The notes under the pieces are model-generated. The model ran no database searches. It worked only from the letters and a program-made list of their open reading frames with translations, and was not told where the DNA came from. The position numbers and the translations under genes are program-made. Shown here piece by piece: positions 44,149-52,655 of a DNA stretch of 64,000 nt; the stretch's first letter is position 1; every line of letters starts with the position of its first letter. Origin of the DNA: Proteiniphilum sp. UBA5384 (GTDB lineage: Bacteria > Bacteroidota > Bacteroidia > Bacteroidales > Dysgonomonadaceae); the NCBI RefSeq assembly GCF_002410825.1, contig NZ_DHOS01000032.1, positions 47,721-111,720 of the forward strand, given 5' to 3'.

Positions 44149-46428
44149 ATGGGCATAAAAAAAATAATATTACTCATGTCTTTACATTTTTTCTTATTGA
44201 CTGTTGTTCATGCACAGAAGCAATCTGTTCCTCATGGATTAACAGTTAATCTGTTATCCCGGACCGGAAAGGTGTACCTGAACGGTTATCCGTCCACTAC
44301 ACCCATAGAAAAAGCTGTTTCACAAAGGGAAAATTTCCAGTTTACAGAGATAAGTGCCCGGGTGCCATTCTTCGGATGGATAGTGCCCGCACAAAAAGAA
44401 AATACTCGGCAAACAGCTTATCGGTTACTGGTTGCTTCCCGGAAGGATTTCTTACTGAAAGATTCAGCTGATCTGTGGGATTCGGGAAAAGTGGATAAAA
44501 ACAGTTCTGCCAATGTTCTTTATAGCGGTAAACAACTTGCACCGGGAAAGGTCTATTTCTGGAAAGTGAAAACGTGGAATCAGCAGGGTGAAGAATCAGG
44601 GTTTTCTGAAATTTCAGCTTTTAAAACAGCCGAGGAACTAACTGATTACGCCACAGACCGATACCCGATACAGAAACAAGACGAATATCCCGTAAAAATC
44701 AACAGGATTGGCGAGATCCGTCATTTTGCCGATTTCGGGAAAGCAGCTTTCGGCAGAATCAGGGTGAATCTCTATTCTGATACCGGAACCGACAGTGTAA
44801 TCATCCACTTGGGTGAAACAGAAAAAAACGGTGCAGTGAACCGCTCCCCGGGGGCTTCAATCCGTTACTCCCAATACAAGATCGGATTGAATAAAGGGTG
44901 GAAAACTTATCTGGTCACCATTCGTCCCGATAAAAGAAATACCGGAGCACAAGCGGTACTGATGCCTGAATATATCGGGGAAGTAACTCCGTTCCGCTAT
45001 TGTGAAATTGAGAATTATAACCATCCATTACAGGAAAAGGACTTGGTAAGGGAGACAGTTTTTTATCCGTTCAACGATTTCGACTCTCACTTCCATAGTT
45101 CCGACACCATACTCAACCAAGTGTGGGATATCAGCAAATACTCTATTAAAGCGACCTCTTTCCTCGGCATATATGTCGATGGGGACCGGGAAAGAATTCC
45201 CTACGAGGCGGATGCGCTAATTAATCAACTATCACATTACGCTGTGGCACGCGACTACAGCATGGCGCGATACACACATGAATACCTCATCCGGAAACCG
45301 ACATGGCCGACCGAATGGCACCTACAGTCTGTTCTCATAGCATGGGAGGACTATATGTACACCGGTAATACACTCTCTTTGGCACATTTTTATGAAGACC
45401 TTCAGGCAAAAACCCTGATGGCGCTCTCCGATGAGAATGGATTTATCAGTACACGTACCGGGAAGGTAACGCCGGAAGTACTTCAATCAGTCCATTTCAA
45501 CGGGGAAATACGTGATATTATCGATTGGCCCCATACCGGCATTCTCGGGTTGGAGAAGGAAGAAGGCGGTGAAACCGATGGATTTGTCTTCACCGATATC
45601 AACACGGTAGTCAATGCTTTCCATTACAGGACGCTGGTTTTGATGGCGCAAATCGCGGAAACATTGGGTAAGACAGATGACCGGAAGTTTTATGACAAAC
45701 GTGCCGCCAAACTAAAGCAATCTTTTAATACATATCTTTTCGATCACAAAAGAGGCGTGTATATGGATGGCATCGGAACGAATCATGCGTCACTTCATGC
45801 CAATATGTTCCCGCTTGCTTTTGGGCTGGTGCCCGAAAAACAGATCGACGGGGTATTGAAATTTATCCGTTCCCGTGGGATGGCCTGCAGTGTTTACGGC
45901 TCACAATTCCTGCTTGACGCCATCTATGATGCCAATGATCCGGAATACGGATTGCAGCTACTGACATCTACCGGAGAAAGGAGCTGGTACAACATGATCC
46001 AGGTAGGTTCCACGATCACATTGGAAGCATGGGACAACAAATACAAACCTAACCAGGATTGGAATCATGCCTGGGGTGCCGCGCCTGCCAACCTCATTCC
46101 GCGAAAACTAATGGGTATCGAACCGCTGGAACCGGGATTCCGTAAGATCAGCATCAAGCCACAGCCGGGTCCACTCAAATCGGCCGAAATCAAACATCCC
46201 ACTATTCGAGGCGATGTAACGGTCAGTTTCACCAATAATCCCGGACAGTCGTTCCGGCTTGAAGTGGATATTCCTGCCAATACAACCGCAGAGATATACC
46301 TCCCTTTCTATACCGGAAGCCAAACTATATATATCAATGGCCAGTCGGCGAAATATATACAAAAAGGAAATTTTTCAGTTATGGAGGATGTTGGCTCAGG
46401 AAAATGGACTTTTGTAGTAGAACGTTGA
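44149..46428 (+). CDS. GH78 alpha-L-rhamnosidase
   Basis: 759 residues with a Sec signal ending HAQ (about residue 22) and no lipobox, so it is probably periplasmic. A fibronectin-like N-terminal part (YRLLVASRKDFLL, ADLWDSGKV, GKVYFWKVKTWN) precedes beta domains and an (alpha/alpha)6 barrel. The GH78 catalytic region is at about 342-355 (DGDRERIPYEADAL), where the family has its general acid. The general-base side (about 622-640) reads TLEAWDNKYKPNQDWNHAWGA. It hydrolyses terminal alpha-L-rhamnose. It starts 12 bases after the AraC gene, so rhamnose sensing and glycan hydrolysis are linked in one transcript. Confidence 0.88.
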   Translation: MGIKKIILLMSLHFFLLTVVHAQKQSVPHGLTVNLLSRTGKVYLNGYPSTTPIEKAVSQRENFQFTEISARVPFFGWIVPAQKENTRQTAYRLLVASRKDFLLKDSADLWDSGKVDKNSSANVLYSGKQLAPGKVYFWKVKTWNQQGEESGFSEISAFKTAEELTDYATDRYPIQKQDEYPVKINRIGEIRHFADFGKAAFGRIRVNLYSDTGTDSVIIHLGETEKNGAVNRSPGASIRYSQYKIGLNKGWKTYLVTIRPDKRNTGAQAVLMPEYIGEVTPFRYCEIENYNHPLQEKDLVRETVFYPFNDFDSHFHSSDTILNQVWDISKYSIKATSFLGIYVDGDRERIPYEADALINQLSHYAVARDYSMARYTHEYLIRKPTWPTEWHLQSVLIAWEDYMYTGNTLSLAHFYEDLQAKTLMALSDENGFISTRTGKVTPEVLQSVHFNGEIRDIIDWPHTGILGLEKEEGGETDGFVFTDINTVVNAFHYRTLVLMAQIAETLGKTDDRKFYDKRAAKLKQSFNTYLFDHKRGVYMDGIGTNHASLHANMFPLAFGLVPEKQIDGVLKFIRSRGMACSVYGSQFLLDAIYDANDPEYGLQLLTSTGERSWYNMIQVGSTITLEAWDNKYKPNQDWNHAWGAAPANLIPRKLMGIEPLEPGFRKISIKPQPGPLKSAEIKHPTIRGDVTVSFTNNPGQSFRLEVDIPANTTAEIYLPFYTGSQTIYINGQSAKYIQKGNFSVMEDVGSGKWTFVVER

Positions 46429-46492
46429 ATAAAAATTTACGATCATCATTCAATTATCATTTAACTTATTTCTTGAATAAATATAATGTCTA

Positions 46493-47494
46493 ATGAAGTT
46501 TTATAATTTCTCTCTTTTATTATTTATCATACAGATTTTTCTTAATTGCACGGGTAAAAATCATCATTCTGAGTTCAATATACAATTGAAAACAAGCGAC
46601 GGAGAATCTGTCGCACTTGGAGATCCGTTTGTATACAAACATAATGGAACTTATTATATGACCGGCACTTCTAATCCCGACAATGGCTTCGATTACTATA
46701 TCTCAAATAATCTTACAACATGGGAATATAAAGGGCCACTTTTTCGTCCTTCTGAAAATCATTTTGGGGAAGAATTCTTTTGGGCGCCCGAGGTGAAATA
46801 TTATCAGGGAAAGTTTTATCTCACCTACTCATCCCTTGACAAGGAGAGTGGTCTTCTCCTCTCCGCATTGGCCGTAAGCGACAAGCCGGAAGGGCCATTC
46901 AGTGAACTTTACGCACCCTGGTTCAATATCGGGAAATCTGCCATCGATTGCCATATATTCGTGGATGATGACCGGAATCAAACACCATATCTCTTTTTCA
47001 GTCAAAATGGAGTAAAGGATAATTATTCCTATGGGAAAAATTACGCTGTGCGCTTAACTAAAGACTTATCAGGATTCGAAGGTGAACCGGTGCTTGTGGG
47101 TGAAGCCTCACAGGAATGGGAGAAAGTGGACTATGCAACCAACCGGTGCAATGAAGGTATTTTTGTATTAAAATATGCAGGGAATTATTACATGACCTAT
47201 TCAGCAAACCACACTTCTTATAGTCATTACGGGATTGGAACCGCGAGGGCTGAACATCCACTCGGTCCATGGATCAAGGACGAAAATAATCCCGTACTCT
47301 CCACTAATGAAAAGATGCGTATTTCCTCTCCCGGGCATTCCTCCATAGTAGAATCATTCGACGGTAATGAGTTGTTTATTGTATATCATGCACATCGAGA
47401 TTTCGATGCGCCGAAGCCGACGGATGACCGCATTGCATATATAAGCAAACTCTATTTCAATGAAGACGGAAACCTCCGTATAGAAAAAGAATAA
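46493..47494 (+). CDS. GH43 family glycosidase, lipoprotein
   Basis: 333 residues. Signal peptide with lipobox (IFLNC, Cys19), then a five-bladed propeller. The GH43 acids are visible: D44 (LGDPFVYKHNGTYYM) as base, D152 (IDCHIFVDD) as pKa modulator and E221 (CNEGIFVLKYAG) as acid. WAPEVKYYQGKFYLTYS is also a family hallmark. GH43 enzymes remove arabinofuranose, xylose or galactose; the subfamily cannot be fixed by eye. With flanking rhamnosidases it suggests an arabinose- or galactose-decorated rhamnan or rhamnogalacturonan. Confidence 0.87.
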   Translation: MKFYNFSLLLFIIQIFLNCTGKNHHSEFNIQLKTSDGESVALGDPFVYKHNGTYYMTGTSNPDNGFDYYISNNLTTWEYKGPLFRPSENHFGEEFFWAPEVKYYQGKFYLTYSSLDKESGLLLSALAVSDKPEGPFSELYAPWFNIGKSAIDCHIFVDDDRNQTPYLFFSQNGVKDNYSYGKNYAVRLTKDLSGFEGEPVLVGEASQEWEKVDYATNRCNEGIFVLKYAGNYYMTYSANHTSYSHYGIGTARAEHPLGPWIKDENNPVLSTNEKMRISSPGHSSIVESFDGNELFIVYHAHRDFDAPKPTDDRIAYISKLYFNEDGNLRIEKE

Positions 47495-47515
47495 AATAAA
47501 AAAATATACAACCAT

Positions 47516-49285
47516 ATGAAAAATATTTTTATCACCCTCTCTTTCGCGCTATTATTTACAGGAAGTATCCATGCGCAAAAAAATGTCCTGACTGAAAATT
47601 TCCGGAATAATCTGGACAAGGATGAAATTACGAGGAGTTACATCACCCCTGTGAAAGTCGTATGGCAATCAGACAATAAAAATCAACAGGTAAAAAATAC
47701 GGAAGTGCTTCTTACAAAATTCGACGGGCAATTATCCACTAATGGATCAGGCATGTGCGTACTGCGGTCGGATGACGAAGCACAGGCATCCATACTACTA
47801 GATTTCGGAACGGAGATATATGGAGGAATAGAAATAGCCGCCGCGATAAGGGAAGAAAAGAAAGCGTTGAAAGTCCGTGTACGCTTAGGTGAATCGGTTT
47901 CCGAAGCAATGAGTAACGCGATAGACAATAGTGTACCGGGGATGAATTCTGCCACCAATGACCACTCGTTAAGAGATTATACGCTGGAGATACCCTGGCT
48001 GGGCACTGTGGAGGTGGGAAATTCCGGATTCCGATTTGTCAGGATAGACCTCTTGGACAAGGATGTCAACCTGCCGATACGGTCTGTAAGAGGAATCTTC
48101 CGGTACAGGGACATCCCTTATTTGGGTTCATTCAAATGTGATAACGAACAACTGAATGAAATATGGGAGACGGGAGCCTATACCGTCCACCTAAATATGC
48201 AGGAATACCTGTGGGACGGGATAAAGCGTGACAGGTTGGTGTGGCTGGGAGATATACATCCGGAGATCATGACCATCAGCACCGTGTTCGGTGATCAGGA
48301 AGTGGTGAGGAAAAGTCTTGATTTCGGAAGGGACACCACTCCCCTGCCCGGATGGATGAACGGCATTTCCTCCTACTCACTATGGTGGATCATCGCCCAT
48401 CGCGATCTCTACCTCTATAACGGAGACTTGGATTATTTGAAAGCGCAACAGCCCTATCTCTCCGGGTTGCTCAATCAGATCATTTCAAAAATAGATAAAA
48501 ACGGCAAGGAAAATCTTGATGGAGGGCGCTTCCTTGATTGGCCCACGGCTAATGAGAAGGATGTTATCCACGCCGGTCTCCAATCCCTGACGCTTATGGC
48601 CATGGAAGCCGGAAAGGATATTGCCGGATGGCTGAACGACGGTGAAATCAGCAAACTATGTGCAGAAACAGCCGGATCATTGAGAAAACATCGCCCGGTT
48701 GATCATGGAAATAAACAAGCCGCTTCACTACTCGCTTTGGCCGGTATATTGTCTCCTACCAAGGCATCCCCGGTCATACTCAACAACGGAGCCAATGATT
48801 TTGCCACCTTCTACGGCTATTACATGCTGGAGGCATTGGCTAAAGACGGTAAATACCGGGAAGCGATGGATATTATTTCCGATTATTGGGGCGCGATGCT
48901 CGATTTGGGCGCCACCACCTTCTGGGAAGATTTCAACTATGCCAAACGCGTGAATGCCACCCCTATCGACCAACTACCCGAACCATCGAAGTTCAATATC
49001 CACGCCGATGGCGGTGACCATTGTTATGTCGGCCTCAGGGCCAGCCTCTGCCATGGATGGGCATCGGGACCTACTGCTTGGCTGACCGCACACGTACTGG
49101 GTATCCAGGTCGTGGAGCCGGGCGCTAAAGTAATCCGAATTCAACCCAATCTGGGCGACCTCTCTTTTGCAGAGGGCACATTCCCTACACCATATGGTAT
49201 TGTGACAGTCAAGCATGTAAAACAAGCCGACGGCAAAATAAAGAGTGAAGTAGATGCGCCAAAGGAGATAAAGGTTGTAAGATGA
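47516..49285 (+). CDS. GH78-like alpha-L-rhamnosidase family protein
   Basis: 589 residues with a Sec signal ending HAQ (about residue 20). A beta-sandwich region (about 90-200) with LLDFGTEIYGGIE and GNSGFRFVRIDLL precedes an (alpha/alpha)6 barrel. The conserved segment at 234-250 reads DGIKRDRLVWLGDIHPE, the form found in a GH78-related subgroup rather than the canonical DxxxRDERxGWxGD, so the usual general-acid Glu is replaced. TFWEDFNYAKR near residue 470 may supply an acid. It lies 21 bases after the GH43 gene. A rhamnosidase role is likely but its specificity differs from the 759-residue enzyme. Confidence 0.78.
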   Translation: MKNIFITLSFALLFTGSIHAQKNVLTENFRNNLDKDEITRSYITPVKVVWQSDNKNQQVKNTEVLLTKFDGQLSTNGSGMCVLRSDDEAQASILLDFGTEIYGGIEIAAAIREEKKALKVRVRLGESVSEAMSNAIDNSVPGMNSATNDHSLRDYTLEIPWLGTVEVGNSGFRFVRIDLLDKDVNLPIRSVRGIFRYRDIPYLGSFKCDNEQLNEIWETGAYTVHLNMQEYLWDGIKRDRLVWLGDIHPEIMTISTVFGDQEVVRKSLDFGRDTTPLPGWMNGISSYSLWWIIAHRDLYLYNGDLDYLKAQQPYLSGLLNQIISKIDKNGKENLDGGRFLDWPTANEKDVIHAGLQSLTLMAMEAGKDIAGWLNDGEISKLCAETAGSLRKHRPVDHGNKQAASLLALAGILSPTKASPVILNNGANDFATFYGYYMLEALAKDGKYREAMDIISDYWGAMLDLGATTFWEDFNYAKRVNATPIDQLPEPSKFNIHADGGDHCYVGLRASLCHGWASGPTAWLTAHVLGIQVVEPGAKVIRIQPNLGDLSFAEGTFPTPYGIVTVKHVKQADGKIKSEVDAPKEIKVVR

Positions 49286-49351
49286 ATACTAAAACATCAT
49301 CATATGTAACAATTGTTGATAAAATGCCCCATATAAGTAAAATATAATCCA

Positions 49352-52300
49352 ATGAAGATCACTCATTATCTTACTATATCACTTCTTATCTGTGGATCAT
49401 GTACATATAATCCAGAAATAAGATCAGAGCAATTATCTGCTGCATTAGAAAATGGATTTGTAATTCCGCCCGATTCAATCCAGACCAGTGTCTATTGGTA
49501 CTGGATCTCCGATAACATTTCGAAAGAGGGTGCTGTAAAAGACCTGCATGCCATGAAGGAAGCCGGGATTAACCGTGCTTTTATCGGGAATATTGGGGTG
49601 GACGACCTCCCTTTCGGGAAGATCAAAGTATTGAGCGACGAGTGGTGGGAAATATTGCATACCGCATTGAAAACGGCTACGGAACTGGACATAGAGATTG
49701 GCATTTTCAACTCTCCCGGCTGGAGCCAATCGGGTGGACCATGGGTCAAACCTGAACAGGCGATGCGTTATCTCGCCTCCTCGGAAGTAGTGGTGAAAGG
49801 ACCCCGGAAAATAACACAACCGCTCGAACAGCCACATGAGATGTTCCAGGATGTGAAAGTCATCGCCATCCCGTCCATAAACGGAGAAGGGATGGTATTG
49901 AATAGTAACAACGCCAAAATTGTGGCATCTCCCGTCATCTCCAACCTATCGGCGTTGACGGATAACAATCCCCGGACCGGTATCAATTTACCCGGCAATA
50001 ATATGGCAATCACCTTTACAACGGACAAACCGTTTACTGCCAGAAGCCTGACTATCCAGACAACCCCCTCGCCCTTCAAGGCAGATGCCGAACTACAGGT
50101 AAAAGGGAATAATAACGAGTTCAGCACTGTATCCCGATTTGTGATTAACAGGTCAAATCCTGCTCTCAACGTCGGCTTCGATCGCTATGCACCGGTCACG
50201 ATCTCTTTACCGGCCACCTCTGCTTCGGAATTCAGGTTGGTATTGAATTACCATCCGCAGAACGCGGGACTAGCGGAAGTGAACCTGAGCGCCATCCCCC
50301 GTGTGGAACGCTATAGTGAAAAAATATTGGCAAAAATGCATCCTACACCACTACCCTACTGGGGCGATTATATGTGGGCAGATCAACCGGAAGTGGATGA
50401 CAAGTCGCTGATGATCACGGCCGATCAGGTGCTTGATATCTCCGACAAGATGTCTCCCGACGGAACATTGAATTGGGACGTGCCGGAAGGAGAATGGAAA
50501 ATATTACGTATGGGGATGACTCCCACACAGGTAACCAACGGCCCTGCCTCACCCGAGGCGACCGGCCTCGAGATAGACAAAATGAGCAAGGAATGGGTTG
50601 CCGTTCATTTCGACGCGTTTATCGGTGAAATACTCAGGAAAATCCCGGAAGCCGACCGGAAAACATTCAAGGTGGTCGTGCAGGACAGCTATGAAACCGG
50701 AGGCCAGAACTTTACCGATGGATTCTTGGAAGAATTCAAAGGAAGATACGGTTATGACCCTCTTCCCTACTTGCCGGTCTACAGGGGGTATGTGGTGAAC
50801 AGCCCACAGGAATCGGACCGGTTCTTATGGGATTTAAGGAGAATGATAGCGGACAAGGTGGCATATGATTACGTGGGTGGTCTGAGAGACGTAAGCCACC
50901 AATATGGATTGACCACCTGGCTGGAGAACTACGGTCATTGGGGATTCCCCGGAGAGTTCCTGATGTATGGCGGACAGTCCGATGAGATCGGTGGGGAGTT
51001 CTGGAGCCAGGGTGAACTGGGTGATATTGAAAACCGGGCGGCTACCTCTGCCGGGCATATCTACGGAAAAACCAAGATATCCGCCGAATCCAACACATCG
51101 GGCGGTCCTGCCTATTCACGCTATCCGGCGATGATGAAACAACGTACCGACCGCTTCTTTGCAGAGGGAATCAATAACACCCTGCTGCATCTCTATATCA
51201 TGCAACCTTATGAAGATAAGAATCCGGGAGTGAATGCCTGGTTCGGAAATGAATTCGACCGTAAGAACACATGGTTCTCACAAATGGATCTCTTTTCACA
51301 ATATCTTAAACGGTCGAATTTCATGTTGCAACAAGGGCTCAATGTGGCCGATGTCGCCTATTTTATCGGTGAAGATGCCCCCAAAATGACAGGCGTGGCA
51401 GATCCTCCCCTACCGATAGGCTACCAGTTCGATTATATGAATGCCGAAGTAATCATCAGGGATATGACGGTGAAGGATGGATTGGTAACCCTACCCCATG
51501 GTACGCAGTACAAGGTCTTGGTTCTCCCGAAACAGGAGACTATGCGGCCGGAGTTATTGGCAAAAATCAAGGAACTGGTTTACCAGGGAGCCATAGTACT
51601 CGGGGCGGCGCCAGACCGCTCCCCCAGCCTCCAGAACCAACCGGAAGCCGACCGGCAGGTCCGGGAAATGGCCGCAGAATTATGGGGTGAAGTGGATGGT
51701 GTAAACGTGAAAAGCAGAAAATATGGAAAAGGGGAGATTATGAACGGACTCACCCTGGAAGAGGTATTTGGCATGATCCAACTCCCACCCGATTGCAAAC
51801 TGCCCGAAGACAATTCCATTCATTACGGCCATAGGTCGCTGGGAGGTATTGATATTTACTTTATCTCCAACCAGACCGGGGAGGAGAAAATTATCCATCC
51901 TGAATTCAGGGTAACCGGAAAACAGCCTGAATTATGGGAGGCAACCTCCGGATCGATCCGTACCCTCCCTGCTTTTGAAATAAAGGCACAAACAACCTCC
52001 GTACCAACCAAACTGGCTCCGTATGAAAGCGTTTTCATGGTATTCAGGGAGAAAGCCAAAAAGAGTAACCTAACTGATATTCAGGATAATTATCCTGCTC
52101 CTAACGTCATTGAGGATTTAAAAGGCCCATGGAGTGTCAGTTTCAACCCCGCATTCAGGGGACCTGCCGAACCGGTGATCTTTGAAACGCTTCATGACTG
52201 GACCACATCATCGGATGAATCCATCAAATACTACTCGGGGACGGCACATTACAAAATCAAGTTCTCTATGCCGGAATCCAAAGAGAATAAGGCTGTCGAA

Positions 52301-52591
52301 ATCGACTTGGGCAATCTCACCGCAATGGCAAAAGTGAGTGTGAATGGCAGTTACGCGGGTGGTGTCTGGACCTATCCCTACAAACTCGATATCTCTGATT
52401 TTGTGGAACCGGGAGAGAATGAACTGGAAATCGAGGTGGTCAACAATTGGATGAACCGTCTGATCGGTGACCAACAGCTCCCTGAAGCACAAAGGAAGAC
52501 ATGGTGCTTTGTAAATCCATATAATGCAAAGAGCCCGTTACAACCCTCCGGTCTTTTCGGTCCCGTAACCATCCAGTCGGTGAAGTATTGA
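49352..52591 (+). CDS. GH106 alpha-L-rhamnosidase
   Basis: 1079 residues, the usual size for GH106. The N-terminal signal has a lipobox-like ICGSC. Family features include SVYWYWISDNISKEGAVKDLHAMKEAG near the start of the barrel, GIFNSPGWSQSGGPW, SYETGGQNFTDGFLEEF, the central KISAESNTSGGPAYSRYP, and DRFFAEGINNTLLHLY. A C-terminal galactose-binding-like beta-sandwich (about 920-1079, SVNGSYAGGVWTYPY) closes the protein. GH106 enzymes remove alpha-L-rhamnose from rhamnogalacturonan side chains and other plant glycans by an inverting, calcium-dependent mechanism. Its presence with GH78 suggests more than one rhamnosidic linkage in the target. Confidence 0.88.
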   Translation: MKITHYLTISLLICGSCTYNPEIRSEQLSAALENGFVIPPDSIQTSVYWYWISDNISKEGAVKDLHAMKEAGINRAFIGNIGVDDLPFGKIKVLSDEWWEILHTALKTATELDIEIGIFNSPGWSQSGGPWVKPEQAMRYLASSEVVVKGPRKITQPLEQPHEMFQDVKVIAIPSINGEGMVLNSNNAKIVASPVISNLSALTDNNPRTGINLPGNNMAITFTTDKPFTARSLTIQTTPSPFKADAELQVKGNNNEFSTVSRFVINRSNPALNVGFDRYAPVTISLPATSASEFRLVLNYHPQNAGLAEVNLSAIPRVERYSEKILAKMHPTPLPYWGDYMWADQPEVDDKSLMITADQVLDISDKMSPDGTLNWDVPEGEWKILRMGMTPTQVTNGPASPEATGLEIDKMSKEWVAVHFDAFIGEILRKIPEADRKTFKVVVQDSYETGGQNFTDGFLEEFKGRYGYDPLPYLPVYRGYVVNSPQESDRFLWDLRRMIADKVAYDYVGGLRDVSHQYGLTTWLENYGHWGFPGEFLMYGGQSDEIGGEFWSQGELGDIENRAATSAGHIYGKTKISAESNTSGGPAYSRYPAMMKQRTDRFFAEGINNTLLHLYIMQPYEDKNPGVNAWFGNEFDRKNTWFSQMDLFSQYLKRSNFMLQQGLNVADVAYFIGEDAPKMTGVADPPLPIGYQFDYMNAEVIIRDMTVKDGLVTLPHGTQYKVLVLPKQETMRPELLAKIKELVYQGAIVLGAAPDRSPSLQNQPEADRQVREMAAELWGEVDGVNVKSRKYGKGEIMNGLTLEEVFGMIQLPPDCKLPEDNSIHYGHRSLGGIDIYFISNQTGEEKIIHPEFRVTGKQPELWEATSGSIRTLPAFEIKAQTTSVPTKLAPYESVFMVFREKAKKSNLTDIQDNYPAPNVIEDLKGPWSVSFNPAFRGPAEPVIFETLHDWTTSSDESIKYYSGTAHYKIKFSMPESKENKAVEIDLGNLTAMAKVSVNGSYAGGVWTYPYKLDISDFVEPGENELEIEVVNNWMNRLIGDQQLPEAQRKTWCFVNPYNAKSPLQPSGLFGPVTIQSVKY

Positions 52592-52610
52592 GAATGTAAA
52601 ATTCCTAAAG

Positions 52611-52646
52611 TCTTGGTTCTTGGTTCTAAAAATCTTGGTTCTAATT
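52611..52646 (+). repeat. Degenerate 7-bp tandem repeat upstream of the GH99-like gene
   Basis: Plus-strand units TCTTGGT, TCTTGGT, TCTAAAAA, TCTTGGT, TCTAATT, ending nine bases before the ATG at 52656. It is on the plus strand because the downstream gene is; relative to the gene it has the same orientation as the three minus-strand copies. Confidence 0.8.
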
Positions 52647-52655
52647 TTTAAGCAT

